From Rhizobacter sp. Root1238 (GTDB lineage Bacteria; Pseudomonadota; Gammaproteobacteria; Burkholderiales; Burkholderiaceae_C), in NCBI RefSeq assembly GCF_001425825.1, contig NZ_LMDM01000002.1:1-64000 (forward strand): DNA of 64,000 nucleotides, written 5' to 3'. Shown piece after piece: positions 1 through 8,497 of this stretch. Within the stretch, counting starts at the first letter, position 1; the number at the start of each line of letters is the position of its first letter. The position numbers and the translations under genes are program-made. Below the pieces are notes generated by a model. That model was given only the letters and a program-made list of their open reading frames with translations, did no database searches and was not told the origin of the DNA.

Positions 1-104
1 CAATCGTTCAAAACCCGCGGAAACTCGCGCTCGCCGCGGTGCACCGGTGTTCGCAGAGAAGCTGTCGGCTCCAGAAATTGAATTGATCAGCACATCCCTA
101 AAGC

Positions 105-869
105 ATGGCCCGTCGATTCAATGCAATTCGCCAATCCGACGAGGTGTGGCCGGCCATCGAAGCCGTGCTGCTTCCTCTCGGGTTCGCCCGGACGGGGCAT
201 GTATTCCATCGGCGTTCGGACACGGACCTGCTGCCTCGGCTGGAAGCGATGGCCTTCTGCTTCGAATACAGCTTTCGAACCTGCTGGATGCATGCCACCG
301 TGAAGGTGCCAGCCTTCATCGAGCGGCTGCATGGCGTGCGGGAGTTTGCCTATCGGCCCGAACTCGCGTGGCGGGTGCCGGACCATGCCAGCCATGTGGC
401 GTGCATGGTGCGGATGTCCGAGATGGGGGCACTGGGCTCGCCATTGCCCGAGGGCGTAGTCTGGCGGGAAGATGGACGACTGCAGCGGCGGCGGCAGACC
501 CCCGGGGCGGTGTTGGGTGAGGCCTTCGCCGCCATTGCCCGCGAACATGCGTTGCCCTTGTTCGAACGTCGCCTGACCGTGCAAGGGCTGGCCGCGGCCG
601 CCGATTCTCCAGCGTATCCGAAGAGCGGCGTGGGCGGTGCATGGCCGCTGGCCGCGCGGCTGGCCCTGCGCGACCTTGACGGGGCGGCGAGGGCCTTCAG
701 GGCGCATCCCTATTCGCTCGGAGACGACCGCTCGCGCCTTGCGGCTGCGAAGGCTTGGCTGATGCGCCAAGGTGTTGATGTGAGTGACGTCATGTGGTCC
801 GCGGACGCTGCCGAGGCCGCCCACCCGTGGCAAGCCCAGGCATGGCTCAACGGTGAGGTGGTGCGCTGA
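105..869 (+). CDS. Uncharacterised protein, 254 aa
   Basis: I do not recognise the family. The protein looks soluble, with no signal peptide or membrane segment. It is rich in Arg, Ala and Trp and has a regular globular composition throughout. The first ~110 residues (aromatic-rich, including FCFEYSF and RTCWMHATVKV) suggest a beta-sheet domain; the C-terminal third is Ala-rich and probably helical. The ATG at 105 is the first in frame but has no convincing ribosome binding site, so the start is uncertain. Codon use is typical of the window, supporting a real gene. A long antisense frame over the same stretch lacks such coherence. Confidence 0.7.
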   Translation: MARRFNAIRQSDEVWPAIEAVLLPLGFARTGHVFHRRSDTDLLPRLEAMAFCFEYSFRTCWMHATVKVPAFIERLHGVREFAYRPELAWRVPDHASHVACMVRMSEMGALGSPLPEGVVWREDGRLQRRRQTPGAVLGEAFAAIAREHALPLFERRLTVQGLAAAADSPAYPKSGVGGAWPLAARLALRDLDGAARAFRAHPYSLGDDRSRLAAAKAWLMRQGVDVSDVMWSADAAEAAHPWQAQAWLNGEVVR

Positions 870-1246
870 CTTGATGCCCTGGCTGCTTTGCCGCTTAGAC
901 CGACAGCGCCTTGACCTCCCAGCTGTGAACTCGCCGCCTGCTCTCGGGCATGCAACCGAGGGCCCCGACTTCGTCATGGCAGGCGTCAGTTGAGTTGTGG
1001 TTCGTCCTCGCTCGCGGCCGCGCCTCGACTGGCGTCGCGGCGCCTCAACGACCTCAGCCGCCGCTGCGGCGGCTGGATCTTCTTTCACAGCGACCGGCAG
1101 GAGACGTTCGTGACGCTGGCGGAGAGGCAGCGCATGCTGCCCGTCCCGCCTCGAACCGCCATGCCCCCGCCCCCTTGACCCAGGGGGGTACGGCACACCA
1201 ACGAATCCCTATTCTCATTTCACGTTCGTCCGCAGGGGAGCCGTCC
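870..1246. other. Intergenic stretch, no gene supported
   Basis: About 377 bases between the 254-aa gene and the PEP-CTERM gene. Short open frames cross it, but none has a ribosome binding site plus protein-like composition. It probably holds the promoter of the PEP-CTERM gene; I see no clear -35/-10 pair. Confidence 0.5.
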
Positions 1247-2461
1247 ATGAAGACTGCATCGCGCCTCATCGCGTCACTCGTTGTCGGTGCCGCGGCCGCC
1301 ATCTGCGCGCCCGCCCAAGCAGCCGGCGGCTATTCGGTGTTCGACATCGGTCAGCTGTCCGCCGGCACCGCAACCTATGCCACCGGCGTCAACAGCAGCG
1401 GCCAGGTGACGGGCTACTCCTACCAATTCGACAACGAAGGCGACGAGATCAATTACCAGGCCTTCGTCACGGGCGCCAGCGGCGCGGGCATCACCGGGCT
1501 CGGCACGCTCGGCGGCGCGTGGAGCAAGGCGTGGGCCATCAACGACTCGGGCACCGTGGTGGGCCAGTCGCAGACCGCCAATGGCGATGCGCGCGCCTTC
1601 ATGAGCGGCCCAGGCAACACGCTGACCAACCTGGGCACGCTGGGCGCGGGCACACACAGCGTTGCCACCGGCATCAACCGGTTCGGGCAGGTGATCGGCA
1701 TGACGACGCCGTATTCAGACCCCGCCTACTTCTACGCCTACGGGCAAGAGGGCTTCATCACCGGCGAACATGGTCAGAACATGCGTTCGCTCGGCACGCT
1801 CGGTGGCGAACCGTTGCTCGGCACGGCCATCGGCGACACGGAGCAGATCGTCGGCCGCATCGGCAACAGCGGGGGCTCGCCAAGCAACCATTTCGCCATT
1901 GGCGTCTACAACGGGCCGCCGATGCGCCTGGCGTTCTCCGTCAGCCGCATGGATGCCGTCAACATCAGCGGGCAGACGGCCGGAGAGTATTCCCCCGACG
2001 GCGTCAGCAACAACGTCTTCATCGGCGACGTCAACGGCGTCCTGATCCCGCTCGATTTCCACCACACCACCGGCTACAGCTACGGCTGCGCGGGCAACTC
2101 CTGCCAGTACGGCCCGGCGTCGCGAAGCTACGCATTCGACATCAACGACTCCGGCCAGATCGTCGGGCACTTCAACAACGCCACGCTCACGACGCACTTC
2201 GACTGGGGCTTCGTCACCGGCCCCAACGGGCAGGGCCCGGTGAGCCTGGACGACATCGTGACCCTGGCCAGCGGAGACCGGTTCATCTCGGCCACCGGCA
2301 TCAACAATGCCGGGCAATTTATTGCCAACACGCAATACGGGCACGCCTACCTGATCTCGCCGATTCCGGAGCCGGCCATGGCGGCACTCTGGCTTGGCGG
2401 GCTGGTGCTGATCGGCCGCAGGCTGCGGCCGAGCGCTGTGCGCCAGGCGGCCGCGCCGTAG
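1247..2461 (+). CDS. PEP-CTERM-sorted exported protein with HAF repeats
   Basis: A 404-aa exported protein. The N terminus is a signal peptide (MKTASRLIASLVVGAAAAIC... ending near APAQA). The body consists of repeated units of about 45-60 residues containing LGTLGG followed by AxxINxxGxVVG (for example LGTLGGAWSKAWAINDSG), typical of the HAF repeat family of extracellular proteins. The C terminus has the PEP-CTERM sorting signal: PIPEP, a hydrophobic helix (AALWLGGLVLIG) and an Arg-rich tail (RRLRP). Such proteins are processed by exosortase/archaeosortase-type enzymes and associate with the envelope or exopolysaccharide. The start at 1247 follows an AGGGGAG ribosome binding site; the frame is open further upstream to 950 but that extension is not protein-like. 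The exact role is unknown. Confidence 0.88.
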   Translation: MKTASRLIASLVVGAAAAICAPAQAAGGYSVFDIGQLSAGTATYATGVNSSGQVTGYSYQFDNEGDEINYQAFVTGASGAGITGLGTLGGAWSKAWAINDSGTVVGQSQTANGDARAFMSGPGNTLTNLGTLGAGTHSVATGINRFGQVIGMTTPYSDPAYFYAYGQEGFITGEHGQNMRSLGTLGGEPLLGTAIGDTEQIVGRIGNSGGSPSNHFAIGVYNGPPMRLAFSVSRMDAVNISGQTAGEYSPDGVSNNVFIGDVNGVLIPLDFHHTTGYSYGCAGNSCQYGPASRSYAFDINDSGQIVGHFNNATLTTHFDWGFVTGPNGQGPVSLDDIVTLASGDRFISATGINNAGQFIANTQYGHAYLISPIPEPAMAALWLGGLVLIGRRLRPSAVRQAAAP

Positions 2462-2550
2462 GCGGCAGGCACGTGAGCCTGCGTGATGCGGCTTCGCATG
2501 CATGCAGCGGGCCGCGGCGCACAATGCAGCCTCCGAAGCTGAGGCGGAAC

Positions 2551-3613
2551 ATGGCCGACCACCGAACGCGTGACCAGAACACCGCCGACATTGCGCCGAT
2601 GTGGGTCCAGACGGCGATGTCGATTTCGAACACCCTGGCCAGTCTGGACGCGACAGGCAACGTGGCCCCCGCGATGATTGCGGTCACTGATGCAGGTGCC
2701 ACGGCCGGGGTGGGGGGGCATCCGCGACGTTCCTTCGGCGTTCAGATGGATCATCGCGAACCACTTTCCCGCGCAGCCCGAACACCGGCCGCGCTCCGTT
2801 CGAATCGTCGACGACAAGGGAACGTGCACCAAAGACGAGTGCGCACTTGATGAAAACGTCGTGACTGTCTTCGAGTCGAAGGTCGCCTACTGGTACAGGC
2901 CGTACTCTCAACCCGGAGCGCCGCCCTTCGCGGCTTGGCGGCTCAGCGGATTGTTCGATTTCATGCGGGCCGTGATCTGGCAAAGCCTGGACGACGACTC
3001 GAAGACGGGTCGCATTCTGACGGAGCCTGGTCTGGGCGAAGAGGAACTGCAGGCCGTGCGTCGACACGCCTCTCTCGAGGCTGAAGCCAAGCAGTTGGGG
3101 CGGGATGACATCGAACGCTTTCTGTCGGACCGGCCGCCGCTCCGGCGCCTGTACCTGGCGGTGCTGGAGCGCGATTCCGCCGGACTCGAACGATGCATCG
3201 AAGAAGCCGACGGCGACATCGAGCGCCTGGGGACGCAGAGCGTTCGCGATCTCATCCTGCTGATCAATGCAGGCAACGAGAAGGCAGCGAAATCGAATTG
3301 CGCGGGCCTCATCACCAGCATGATGCTGTTGGCGATGGAGGGCCAACCGATAGAGGTGCGGCTGGGGTGGCGGAGCCCCGAGTACAGCCGGCACGTGCAC
3401 GACTCGTCCGAACACTTCAAGACGCTCAGCCGGCTGGCCACGCGCTGGTTCGCCGGAAAATTCGAACGCATCTGTCTTTCAGAGGAAGTGCTGGACTTGG
3501 GACGGCGACTGTTCTTCGCGGAGCCGGGCGAGAACGAGCAGGCATACAGGGCGCAGGTATCGTCGTTCGTCGCCGGGGTGCGCGGCGCTGGCTCCAATGC
3601 AGCATCGCGTTGA
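2551..3613 (+). pseudogene. Uncharacterised gene split by a frameshift at a G7 tract
   Basis: The ATG at 2551, with a GAGG site upstream, opens a frame beginning MADHRTRDQNTADIAP that reads well for ~55 codons up to a run of seven G (2712-2718). After that the same frame becomes Arg/Pro-rich and ends at 2850. From the G run onward the protein-like reading (IRDVPSAFRW..., ending GAGSNAASR at 3613) lies one frame over, where the only start available is a weak upstream ATG at 2678. Joining the two frames gives a continuous protein of about 350 residues. The simplest explanation is one base gained or lost in the G run: a real mutation, a phase-variable tract or a sequencing error. I do not recognise the family; it looks soluble with a helical C-terminal half. 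Confidence 0.6.
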
Positions 3614-3684
3614 TCGCGTGCAGCTCCGCCGGGAACGAGTCGAGTCGCTGACGTAGCGCTACGCGGAGCATCTTGTTGTTCCCG

Positions 3685-4191
3685 ATGATCCGGAGTCCTT
3701 CCAATAGGAATCGAAGATTGGAAACCCGCAACCGCTACGCGCCGCCACGTGCGCCGCTCACCAAGGAGCCTGCGCTGTGGGGCAGCCCGGTCTCGCTGCG
3801 CGCTCGCACGAGGATCGCATCCGTCGCGGGTGTCGCGGCCATCGCGGTCCTTCATAGCGAGTTCGTCTACTCGCCTGTGGCGATGCCGTGGTCAGAAAGC
3901 GTCGTCTGGGGTCTCATCGGCTCCGCCGCGTCCATCGCAGGCTGCCTTGTGATCGTCAGTCCTGCATGGGTGCCGATGTTGATCCCGCAGCAATACCCAA
4001 AGATCGCGCGCACGGCGTTCGCGTTGTGCGGGCTGATCTTGCTCGTCGCGGGTGGCGGTATCGCCTTGGCTGAAGTTCCCAGGATTCCGCACGATGGGTT
4101 CAGCTTCCTCGTGCTGTACGGGCTTCTCGCATTGGTCATCGGCGCCTGCTTTATTTGGTTGGCGGCGTCTCGAACCGATGCCCGCAAATGA
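3685..4191 (+). CDS. Small four-helix membrane protein, unknown function
   Basis: Encodes about 168 aa. Four hydrophobic segments are visible: around RIASVAGVAAIAVLH, VVWGLIGSAASIAGCLVIV, ARTAFALCGLILLVAGGG and FLVLYGLLALVIGACFIWL. The N-terminal ~35 residues are polar and basic and would be cytosolic under the positive-inside rule. The ATG at 3685 is preferred over the in-frame TTG four codons upstream; neither has a strong ribosome binding site, so the true start may be further in. No family recognised. The gene directly abuts a glyoxalase-like remnant. Confidence 0.6.
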   Translation: MIRSPSNRNRRLETRNRYAPPRAPLTKEPALWGSPVSLRARTRIASVAGVAAIAVLHSEFVYSPVAMPWSESVVWGLIGSAASIAGCLVIVSPAWVPMLIPQQYPKIARTAFALCGLILLVAGGGIALAEVPRIPHDGFSFLVLYGLLALVIGACFIWLAASRTDARK

Positions 4192-4344
4192 CCGTCGGCA
4201 AAGACCGACGAGAAGCCGGCGCATCTTCACATCGCGTTCGTGGCCGAGACCCGGCTGCAGGTCGACGCGTTCCACCGCGCGGCGCTGGAAGCGGGTGGCA
4301 AAGATGAAGCCGTGGAGCGACAACCTCAAATGGAAAGAGGGTGA
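4192..4344 (+). pseudogene. Fragment of a VOC (glyoxalase/dioxygenase) family gene
   Basis: One frame here reads KTDEKPAHLHIAFVAETR, continuing LQVDAFHRAALEAGGKD and then stopping at 4342-4344. The HIAF..., VDAFHxAALxAGG pattern is characteristic of the second half of a VOC-superfamily domain, where the His is a metal ligand. There is no start codon, and the frame is closed just upstream by the TGA at 4189, so only ~50 codons of a normal ~125-residue protein remain. This is the internal piece of a lost gene, not a functional ORF. The family assignment rests on the motif alone. Confidence 0.65.
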
Positions 4345-4432
4345 CGCGGCGCTGCGGCTGTATGCTGCGGCCGTCACATGGATCACCTCCAATGAGCCAC
4401 GATGTTCCCGCCTGACCCTTCTACCTCGCCCC

Positions 4433-4840
4433 ATGGACACCACCAAACTCAAGAACCTGGTCGAGCAGCTCTGCGCCCAACCCGCGCCGCAGCTCGTCCC
4501 CATCGCGACCTTCTTTGACGGCAACGATGACCTTGGCTCCATCGGCTGCAACCTGATGGACCACCCCGGCATCGACGCCTTCCGCGAGGCCTTCGCGCGC
4601 ATTGCGCGCAGGCGCGATGTGGAGGCCATCTACGCGCGGATTTCCGAAGTCGACCCCGACGACGATTGCTGGCCCTTCACCGACACCGTGTTCGTCGTCG
4701 GCACCATCCACGCCGACGAACTCGCAGCGGAGTTGTCGGCGCTCGAACCCGATGAAGTGGGCAGCGCCAAAGACTTCGGCATTCCCGATGCGCTGGCCCG
4801 CAAGTACATCGCGCCGATCCTCGTGGCGTGGTGGGATTGA
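4433..4840 (+). CDS. Conserved small acidic protein, possibly immunity-like
   Basis: A 135-aa soluble acidic protein. The sequence (NLMDHPGIDAFREAF, then DPDDDCWPFTDTVFVVG and a C-terminal APILVAWWD) resembles a family of small hypothetical proteins that I recall from other proteobacteria, with no assigned activity. The size, acidity and Trp-rich tail are similar to immunity proteins of polymorphic toxin systems, but no toxin gene is adjacent, so that idea is only inference. The ATG at 4433 is chosen because the reading upstream (4052 onward) runs through the glyoxalase remnant in the wrong frame. Confidence 0.72.
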   Translation: MDTTKLKNLVEQLCAQPAPQLVPIATFFDGNDDLGSIGCNLMDHPGIDAFREAFARIARRRDVEAIYARISEVDPDDDCWPFTDTVFVVGTIHADELAAELSALEPDEVGSAKDFGIPDALARKYIAPILVAWWD

Positions 4841-5044
4841 TGGCGGGTCACCCAGCCCGCGCCTGGCGGGATGAACTCAGCCTGCCCCAAACTCGATGCA
4901 GCAGCCACAGGCAGGCCGCGTAAACGCCCCAATCCACGACGAATGCCAAGGGGTCGATCTGGTGTAGTGCAACATCCGGACGAACTCGTGCAACTGGTCG
5001 AGTAGCCTACCTATGGCTCAACTGACAGAAATGGGAGAAAACCG

Positions 5045-5830
5045 ATGCCGCGAGTCTTTCGTCCGTCTGCAGATCAACTGCGAACAAAGTTCCTCCGTTC
5101 GACTCTGTGTCGCCTTGGCACACCAAACGACATGGCCGCAGTTTCAAGTCACCTTCGCAACTACGCTGTCGCGGAAACGGTCGGCCTATTAGGCACCTTG
5201 GACAGCCACCCGATGATTTCGGCAATTCCAATCATCACACGCACGGGAGCGCAATTCCAGCAGGTGCGTGGCACCGTGGACAATCACTTCGCGCACGTCG
5301 CGCCAAGCAGCTTGAACTTGAATGGCAAGCCGCTGCGTGCGATGTTTGCTACCCAGTCTGCCAGAGACCACATCGAGCGCATCTTTGGTATGGGCGTCAT
5401 GGCGCCTCCAGATTGGCGATCGCTTGGAACGTACCCCCAAAGTCCGGCAGTCCAGAACCGCACGGACGTGACAGCCGAGAGCCACCATTCTTCCGGCGGG
5501 TTGGTAGCTGCCTTCGAATCCATGTGTCAGGTGGCGGCCAACTCAGGCAAGTGGCTTGGGAACGCGAAGCACCAACACAACAAGACCTCACTCGCTGACT
5601 ACATTGAACACAACTTCAATGCCGTCTGGAAGCCGGCTGCTCTTGCAGCATATGCAGGTGCTCAAGCATCGATTACTGCTGGGAGTCCAACTGGAACGAC
5701 CGCTTCTCACCAAGTAGCTCTTCTTGCGGTGCAGTTTTCCACTTTACAGACAGCGAGGTTTGACTACGGAGAAATAGCTCAGTCCATACTCAATTCAACC
5801 GCGAATGAACAGTGGAACGAGAGCAAGTAG
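5045..5830 (+). CDS. Uncharacterised protein, 261 aa, A+T-richer than its neighbours
   Basis: An ORF with a good ribosome binding site (GGGAGA, 7 bases before ATG). The protein is rich in Ala, Ser, Thr, Asn and His and lacks a signal peptide or membrane helices. It has helical stretches in the second half (LADYIEHNFNAVWKPAALAAYA). Base composition and codon use are visibly less G+C-biased than in the flanking genes, suggesting acquisition by transfer. No known domain recognised. It stands alone, with ~200 bases of noncoding sequence before it and a convergent gene after it. Confidence 0.7.
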   Translation: MPRVFRPSADQLRTKFLRSTLCRLGTPNDMAAVSSHLRNYAVAETVGLLGTLDSHPMISAIPIITRTGAQFQQVRGTVDNHFAHVAPSSLNLNGKPLRAMFATQSARDHIERIFGMGVMAPPDWRSLGTYPQSPAVQNRTDVTAESHHSSGGLVAAFESMCQVAANSGKWLGNAKHQHNKTSLADYIEHNFNAVWKPAALAAYAGAQASITAGSPTGTTASHQVALLAVQFSTLQTARFDYGEIAQSILNSTANEQWNESK

Positions 5831-5897
5831 CCGCACCACCGCTGAGGCGCGACTGCCACCCGTCGCTCCCGGATCCGCAAATCAGTTTGGCTTCGTC

Positions 5898-6365
5898 CTA
5901 GGCATGCTGGGATGGCGAGTCGCCCGGCGTCTGGTCATCAATGAGCTCCAAAAGATCAGCTGCGCTCGTGGCCTGCGCATCGTCTCCTGTCGCCAGCTCG
6001 GCAAAGCGGTGACGCTGGGCGTGAATGAAACGCGTGAGCTCTTCTCGAACCGAGACGCCAAGGTGCGTCTCGTGGCCTGGCTCGGGAATGAAGGTGCCGC
6101 CGAGGTCGATGAGCGCCTCCATGACGGCACGCTGCCCCCACGCATGCCTGCTGGCCAGGATCTGCTCAAGCGCAGGAAGAACGCCCAGCACGACCGGGTA
6201 GTAGGTGCCTGCATGGTTGTTGCCCATGGCCCAGAGGAAGGCATCGCAGGCATCGACGGCGGTCTGCTCATCGTGCGCATTGCGGAGCGCCACGAGGGCG
6301 CGTTCCACGCTGCCTGAGTCGTTCGAGTCCGGTTGAGGAAATGGGGCGATGTTGAGCGGCGTCAT
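5898..6365 (-). CDS. Conserved small helical protein, unknown function
   Basis: About 155 aa from the ATG at 6365. The core (FLWAMGNNHAGTYYPVVLG, LPALEQILASRHAWGQRAVMEALIDLGGTF) reads like two or three HEAT-like helical hairpins. I recall similar orphan proteins annotated only as hypothetical in proteobacteria, some near toxin loci. The frame is open upstream to 6563, with another ATG at 6446, but the extra residues (MEHSRTPITARRPS) look non-native and no start has a good ribosome binding site. It converges on the 261-aa gene. Confidence 0.62.
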   Translation of the reverse strand: MTPLNIAPFPQPDSNDSGSVERALVALRNAHDEQTAVDACDAFLWAMGNNHAGTYYPVVLGVLPALEQILASRHAWGQRAVMEALIDLGGTFIPEPGHETHLGVSVREELTRFIHAQRHRFAELATGDDAQATSAADLLELIDDQTPGDSPSQHA

Positions 6366-6470
6366 GGCGGTGTGATGGACTGCCGTTGCAGATGAATCTG
6401 CTGCGGATGGGCGCCGAGCCGTGATGGGCGTGCGCGAGTGCTCCATTGTCGCCGGCCGGCGGCCGCGCGC

Positions 6471-6596
6471 GTCAGCTGCGCGCTGACGAAAGACTTCGGC
6501 GCGATCGTCAGCTACGAAGGCGAGGAGCCGGAGCCGCTCGATGAGATGCTCGAGGCCACGCAAGAGATCATTCGGGATGCCGCGGACGAGGCTTGA
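6471..6596 (+). pseudogene. 3' end of a lost gene
   Basis: One plus-strand frame reads SCALTKDFGAIVSYEGEEPE followed by an acidic helix (EMLEATQEIIRDAADEA) and a TGA at 6594-6596. The composition is convincingly protein-like, but no start codon lies upstream in frame before the sequence turns Arg/Pro-rich. It appears to be a ~40-codon C-terminal remnant of an unidentified gene. Confidence 0.3.
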
Positions 6597-6611
6597 ACCC
6601 GCGCGGGCGCC

Positions 6612-6926
6612 TCATTTGTGCATCAGCTCCAGCATCTCAAGGATGAAATCCGGTCGCGCCAGCATGGCCACGCCCAGCGCGCACCACAGAACTCCCACGA
6701 TCACCGCGGGAACTCCGGTGATGTAGCCGGATGGTGGCCGTCCTTCCAACCCATACGCAATGCGGCGCTGGATGGTCTGCACGATGCCGCCCACCAGCAT
6801 GACGATGCCGAGCCAGCTCATGCCCGCGCGTGAGCTCACGAACATGAACAGCGCGACCGCTACCGCCACCAACGAAATTCCGGCAACGCGCAGGATGAAG
6901 GGATCCTCCGGTGGTGCGTCTTTCAT
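6612..6926 (-). CDS. Small membrane protein, 104 aa
   Basis: Three hydrophobic stretches are visible: VAGISLVAVAVALFMFV, MSWLGIVMLVGGIVQTI and TGVPAVIVGVLWCALGVAML. The start ATG at 6926 overlaps the stop of the upstream gene in an ATGA arrangement (6923-6926), so the two are translationally coupled and probably act together. No family recognised; this is a two-gene membrane unit of unknown role. Confidence 0.68.
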   Translation of the reverse strand: MKDAPPEDPFILRVAGISLVAVAVALFMFVSSRAGMSWLGIVMLVGGIVQTIQRRIAYGLEGRPPSGYITGVPAVIVGVLWCALGVAMLARPDFILEMLELMHK

Positions 6927-7639
6927 CGTGATGCCTCGCCAAACCGAGCCTCGAGCTCATCCCATGGGACCGGACAGTACTCATCTTCGTCGGGCCATGC
7001 CGATGGCGGAGCGAGCAAGTCTGTAGGCTCGGGAAGCGAGAGGCTCGACCCAGCGAACTCGCTGCTGAGGATCACGCGTGAGTCTGGCGCTCGAACCACG
7101 CGGAGTTGAGCGCGAGGATGGAATGAACTCTTCAACGGGTCGTCCCCGCCCACGCCGATCTGTTGACGCTCGTGATCAATGAGCACGTAGGCCCTTCCGG
7201 TGGACGACTTCAGGAAGTAGGTCAGTCCGCCATGCTCAGGCTCCTGAAGCCGCTTCACCTCGGAGAACTCATAGTTCTCCTCAACGACGGTGCCGGCTTC
7301 CAGATCGGCCAGGATCGAAGGTGCAGGGTTCTTGAGTCCCCTGAGCCAGCGGTAGTCCAGGAAGATGCAGACGGCGGCGCAGGCAACGGCGGCCGAGAAG
7401 ACCACGACAGCACGGTAAGGTGAGTTCCATCCGAAGGACAAACCCAGTGCAGCCTTGGCCACGGCGGCCACGATCAGCCAGACGACCACAGCGCCTGCCA
7501 ACGACGCGGCCCACATCAGCAGCGCGGTGGAAATCGCCAGCTTCGCCTTGCCGAGCCGACCAGGAAGCGCGCGCAGGATGCGTTGAAGTTCGAGCTTCTC
7601 CGCATCGGTGAAAGAACGGCTGGTGATCGAGGCAGGCAT
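6923..7639 (-). CDS. Membrane protein with a C-terminal soluble domain, 238 aa
   Basis: Starting at MPASITSRSFTDAEK (7639; an ATG five codons upstream is less likely). Residues ~30-90 contain two membrane segments (LLMWAASLAGAVVVWLIVAAVA and VVVFSAAVACAAVCIFL). The remaining ~140 residues form a soluble beta-rich domain (LTYFLKSSTGRAYVLIDHER, ending in a Pro/Glu-rich tail). The topology resembles proteins with a PH-like or sensing domain behind a two-helix anchor, but that is inference. It is the first gene of a coupled pair with the 104-aa membrane protein. Confidence 0.65.
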   Translation of the reverse strand: MPASITSRSFTDAEKLELQRILRALPGRLGKAKLAISTALLMWAASLAGAVVVWLIVAAVAKAALGLSFGWNSPYRAVVVFSAAVACAAVCIFLDYRWLRGLKNPAPSILADLEAGTVVEENYEFSEVKRLQEPEHGGLTYFLKSSTGRAYVLIDHERQQIGVGGDDPLKSSFHPRAQLRVVRAPDSRVILSSEFAGSSLSLPEPTDLLAPPSAWPDEDEYCPVPWDELEARFGEASR

Positions 7640-7641
7640 GC

Positions 7642-7800
7642 CTAGTCCATGCACTCGATGTCGGCGGGCATCGTCACCCAGCGGTGCATCCGCTCTTCGT
7701 ACACCGAGAACGCGGGTGCGGGAAAGGCCGGGTCGGCGAACGCACCGACGGGAATGGCGATGTTGTCTTCGCTCCCTGATCCATGCCGCAGTGGATCAAG
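7642..7800 (-). pseudogene. C-terminal fragment of a GFA-family (CENP-V/GFA) gene
   Basis: The minus-strand frame reads ...HGSGSEDNIAIPVGAFADPA, then FSVYEERMHRWV and ends at 7642. The IPVGAFADPxFPxPxxSVYExRxHxWV pattern is the C-terminal signature of glutathione-dependent formaldehyde-activating (GFA) family proteins, which bind zinc through N-terminal cysteines. Only ~50 codons remain. The N-terminal CxxC part is absent because the neighbouring secreted-protein gene ends at 7796 exactly where it should begin. This is a truncated remnant, probably left by a deletion joining two unrelated genes. Confidence 0.6.
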
Positions 7801-8311
7801 AGCACCCTTCGACAAGTCGTATCGCATGCTCCGCCCCGGCGAACATCTCGGCGACCGACTGATTCCCGTCGACACGAATCGCGAACTGCTTGTCGCCTGA
7901 CACGAGCACGATGCTCCGGTCTGCCGCGTTGTCGGAGTAGTGCTGCTGAACGTCCTCGATGCGCGACCCGAGCGAGCGGCGAACCCGGTCGAGGCTGGAG
8001 CCGACCCGCAACCCCGACGGCGTCACCACGTTCGGCTCGTGTGTCTCGATGCGAACGATCTTCCGGTCCTCGGTCATGAACTTGAGTTCAGGCGACGCCT
8101 GGTAGTAGTCGCAACCGGCCTTCGCCACACCGCGCGGGCTCGGCAGGTTCTTGCGCCCCAGCTTGGTCAGCAGCTGGTGGGCTTGCGCGACGGGCATCCC
8201 GATCTGCACCGGCCCATACGAGTTCATCGTCAGAACCACGTCGGCCGCGAATGCGCCAGACGACGCCATCAACTGCGTTGCGACAAGAGCCACAGTGGCG
8301 AAAAATCTCAT
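7796..8311 (-). CDS. Secreted protein of unknown function, 171 aa
   Basis: From the ATG at 8311 the protein starts with a signal peptide (MRFFATVALVATQLMASSGAFA). The mature part contains YGPVQIGMPVAQAHQLL, a paired Cys context (AGCDYYQ) and MTEDRKIVRIETHEP. The GPVxIGMxVAxA opening is typical of a widespread family of small periplasmic hypothetical proteins with repeated beta-alpha units. A longer frame to 8632 overlaps the divergent patatin gene and is rejected. The 3' end abuts the GFA-like fragment. Probable location periplasm; role unknown. Confidence 0.72.
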   Translation of the reverse strand: MRFFATVALVATQLMASSGAFAADVVLTMNSYGPVQIGMPVAQAHQLLTKLGRKNLPSPRGVAKAGCDYYQASPELKFMTEDRKIVRIETHEPNVVTPSGLRVGSSLDRVRRSLGSRIEDVQQHYSDNAADRSIVLVSGDKQFAIRVDGNQSVAEMFAGAEHAIRLVEGCS

Positions 8312-8497
8312 GAGCGTGCAGGTGCCGGCTGTTGGAATGGGTCGCCATGTTACGGCGCCTTCAGCAGACCGCTGTTGCCGGTGGGCGTGCAGCACGAGAA
8401 GCTCCATTCCCGATCCCGGCCGCATCTCCTCAACATGACGGATGACGAGCCTGTGAGCCACGACGCAGCATCCAGTCGGCTTCAGGAGATCCGCATC

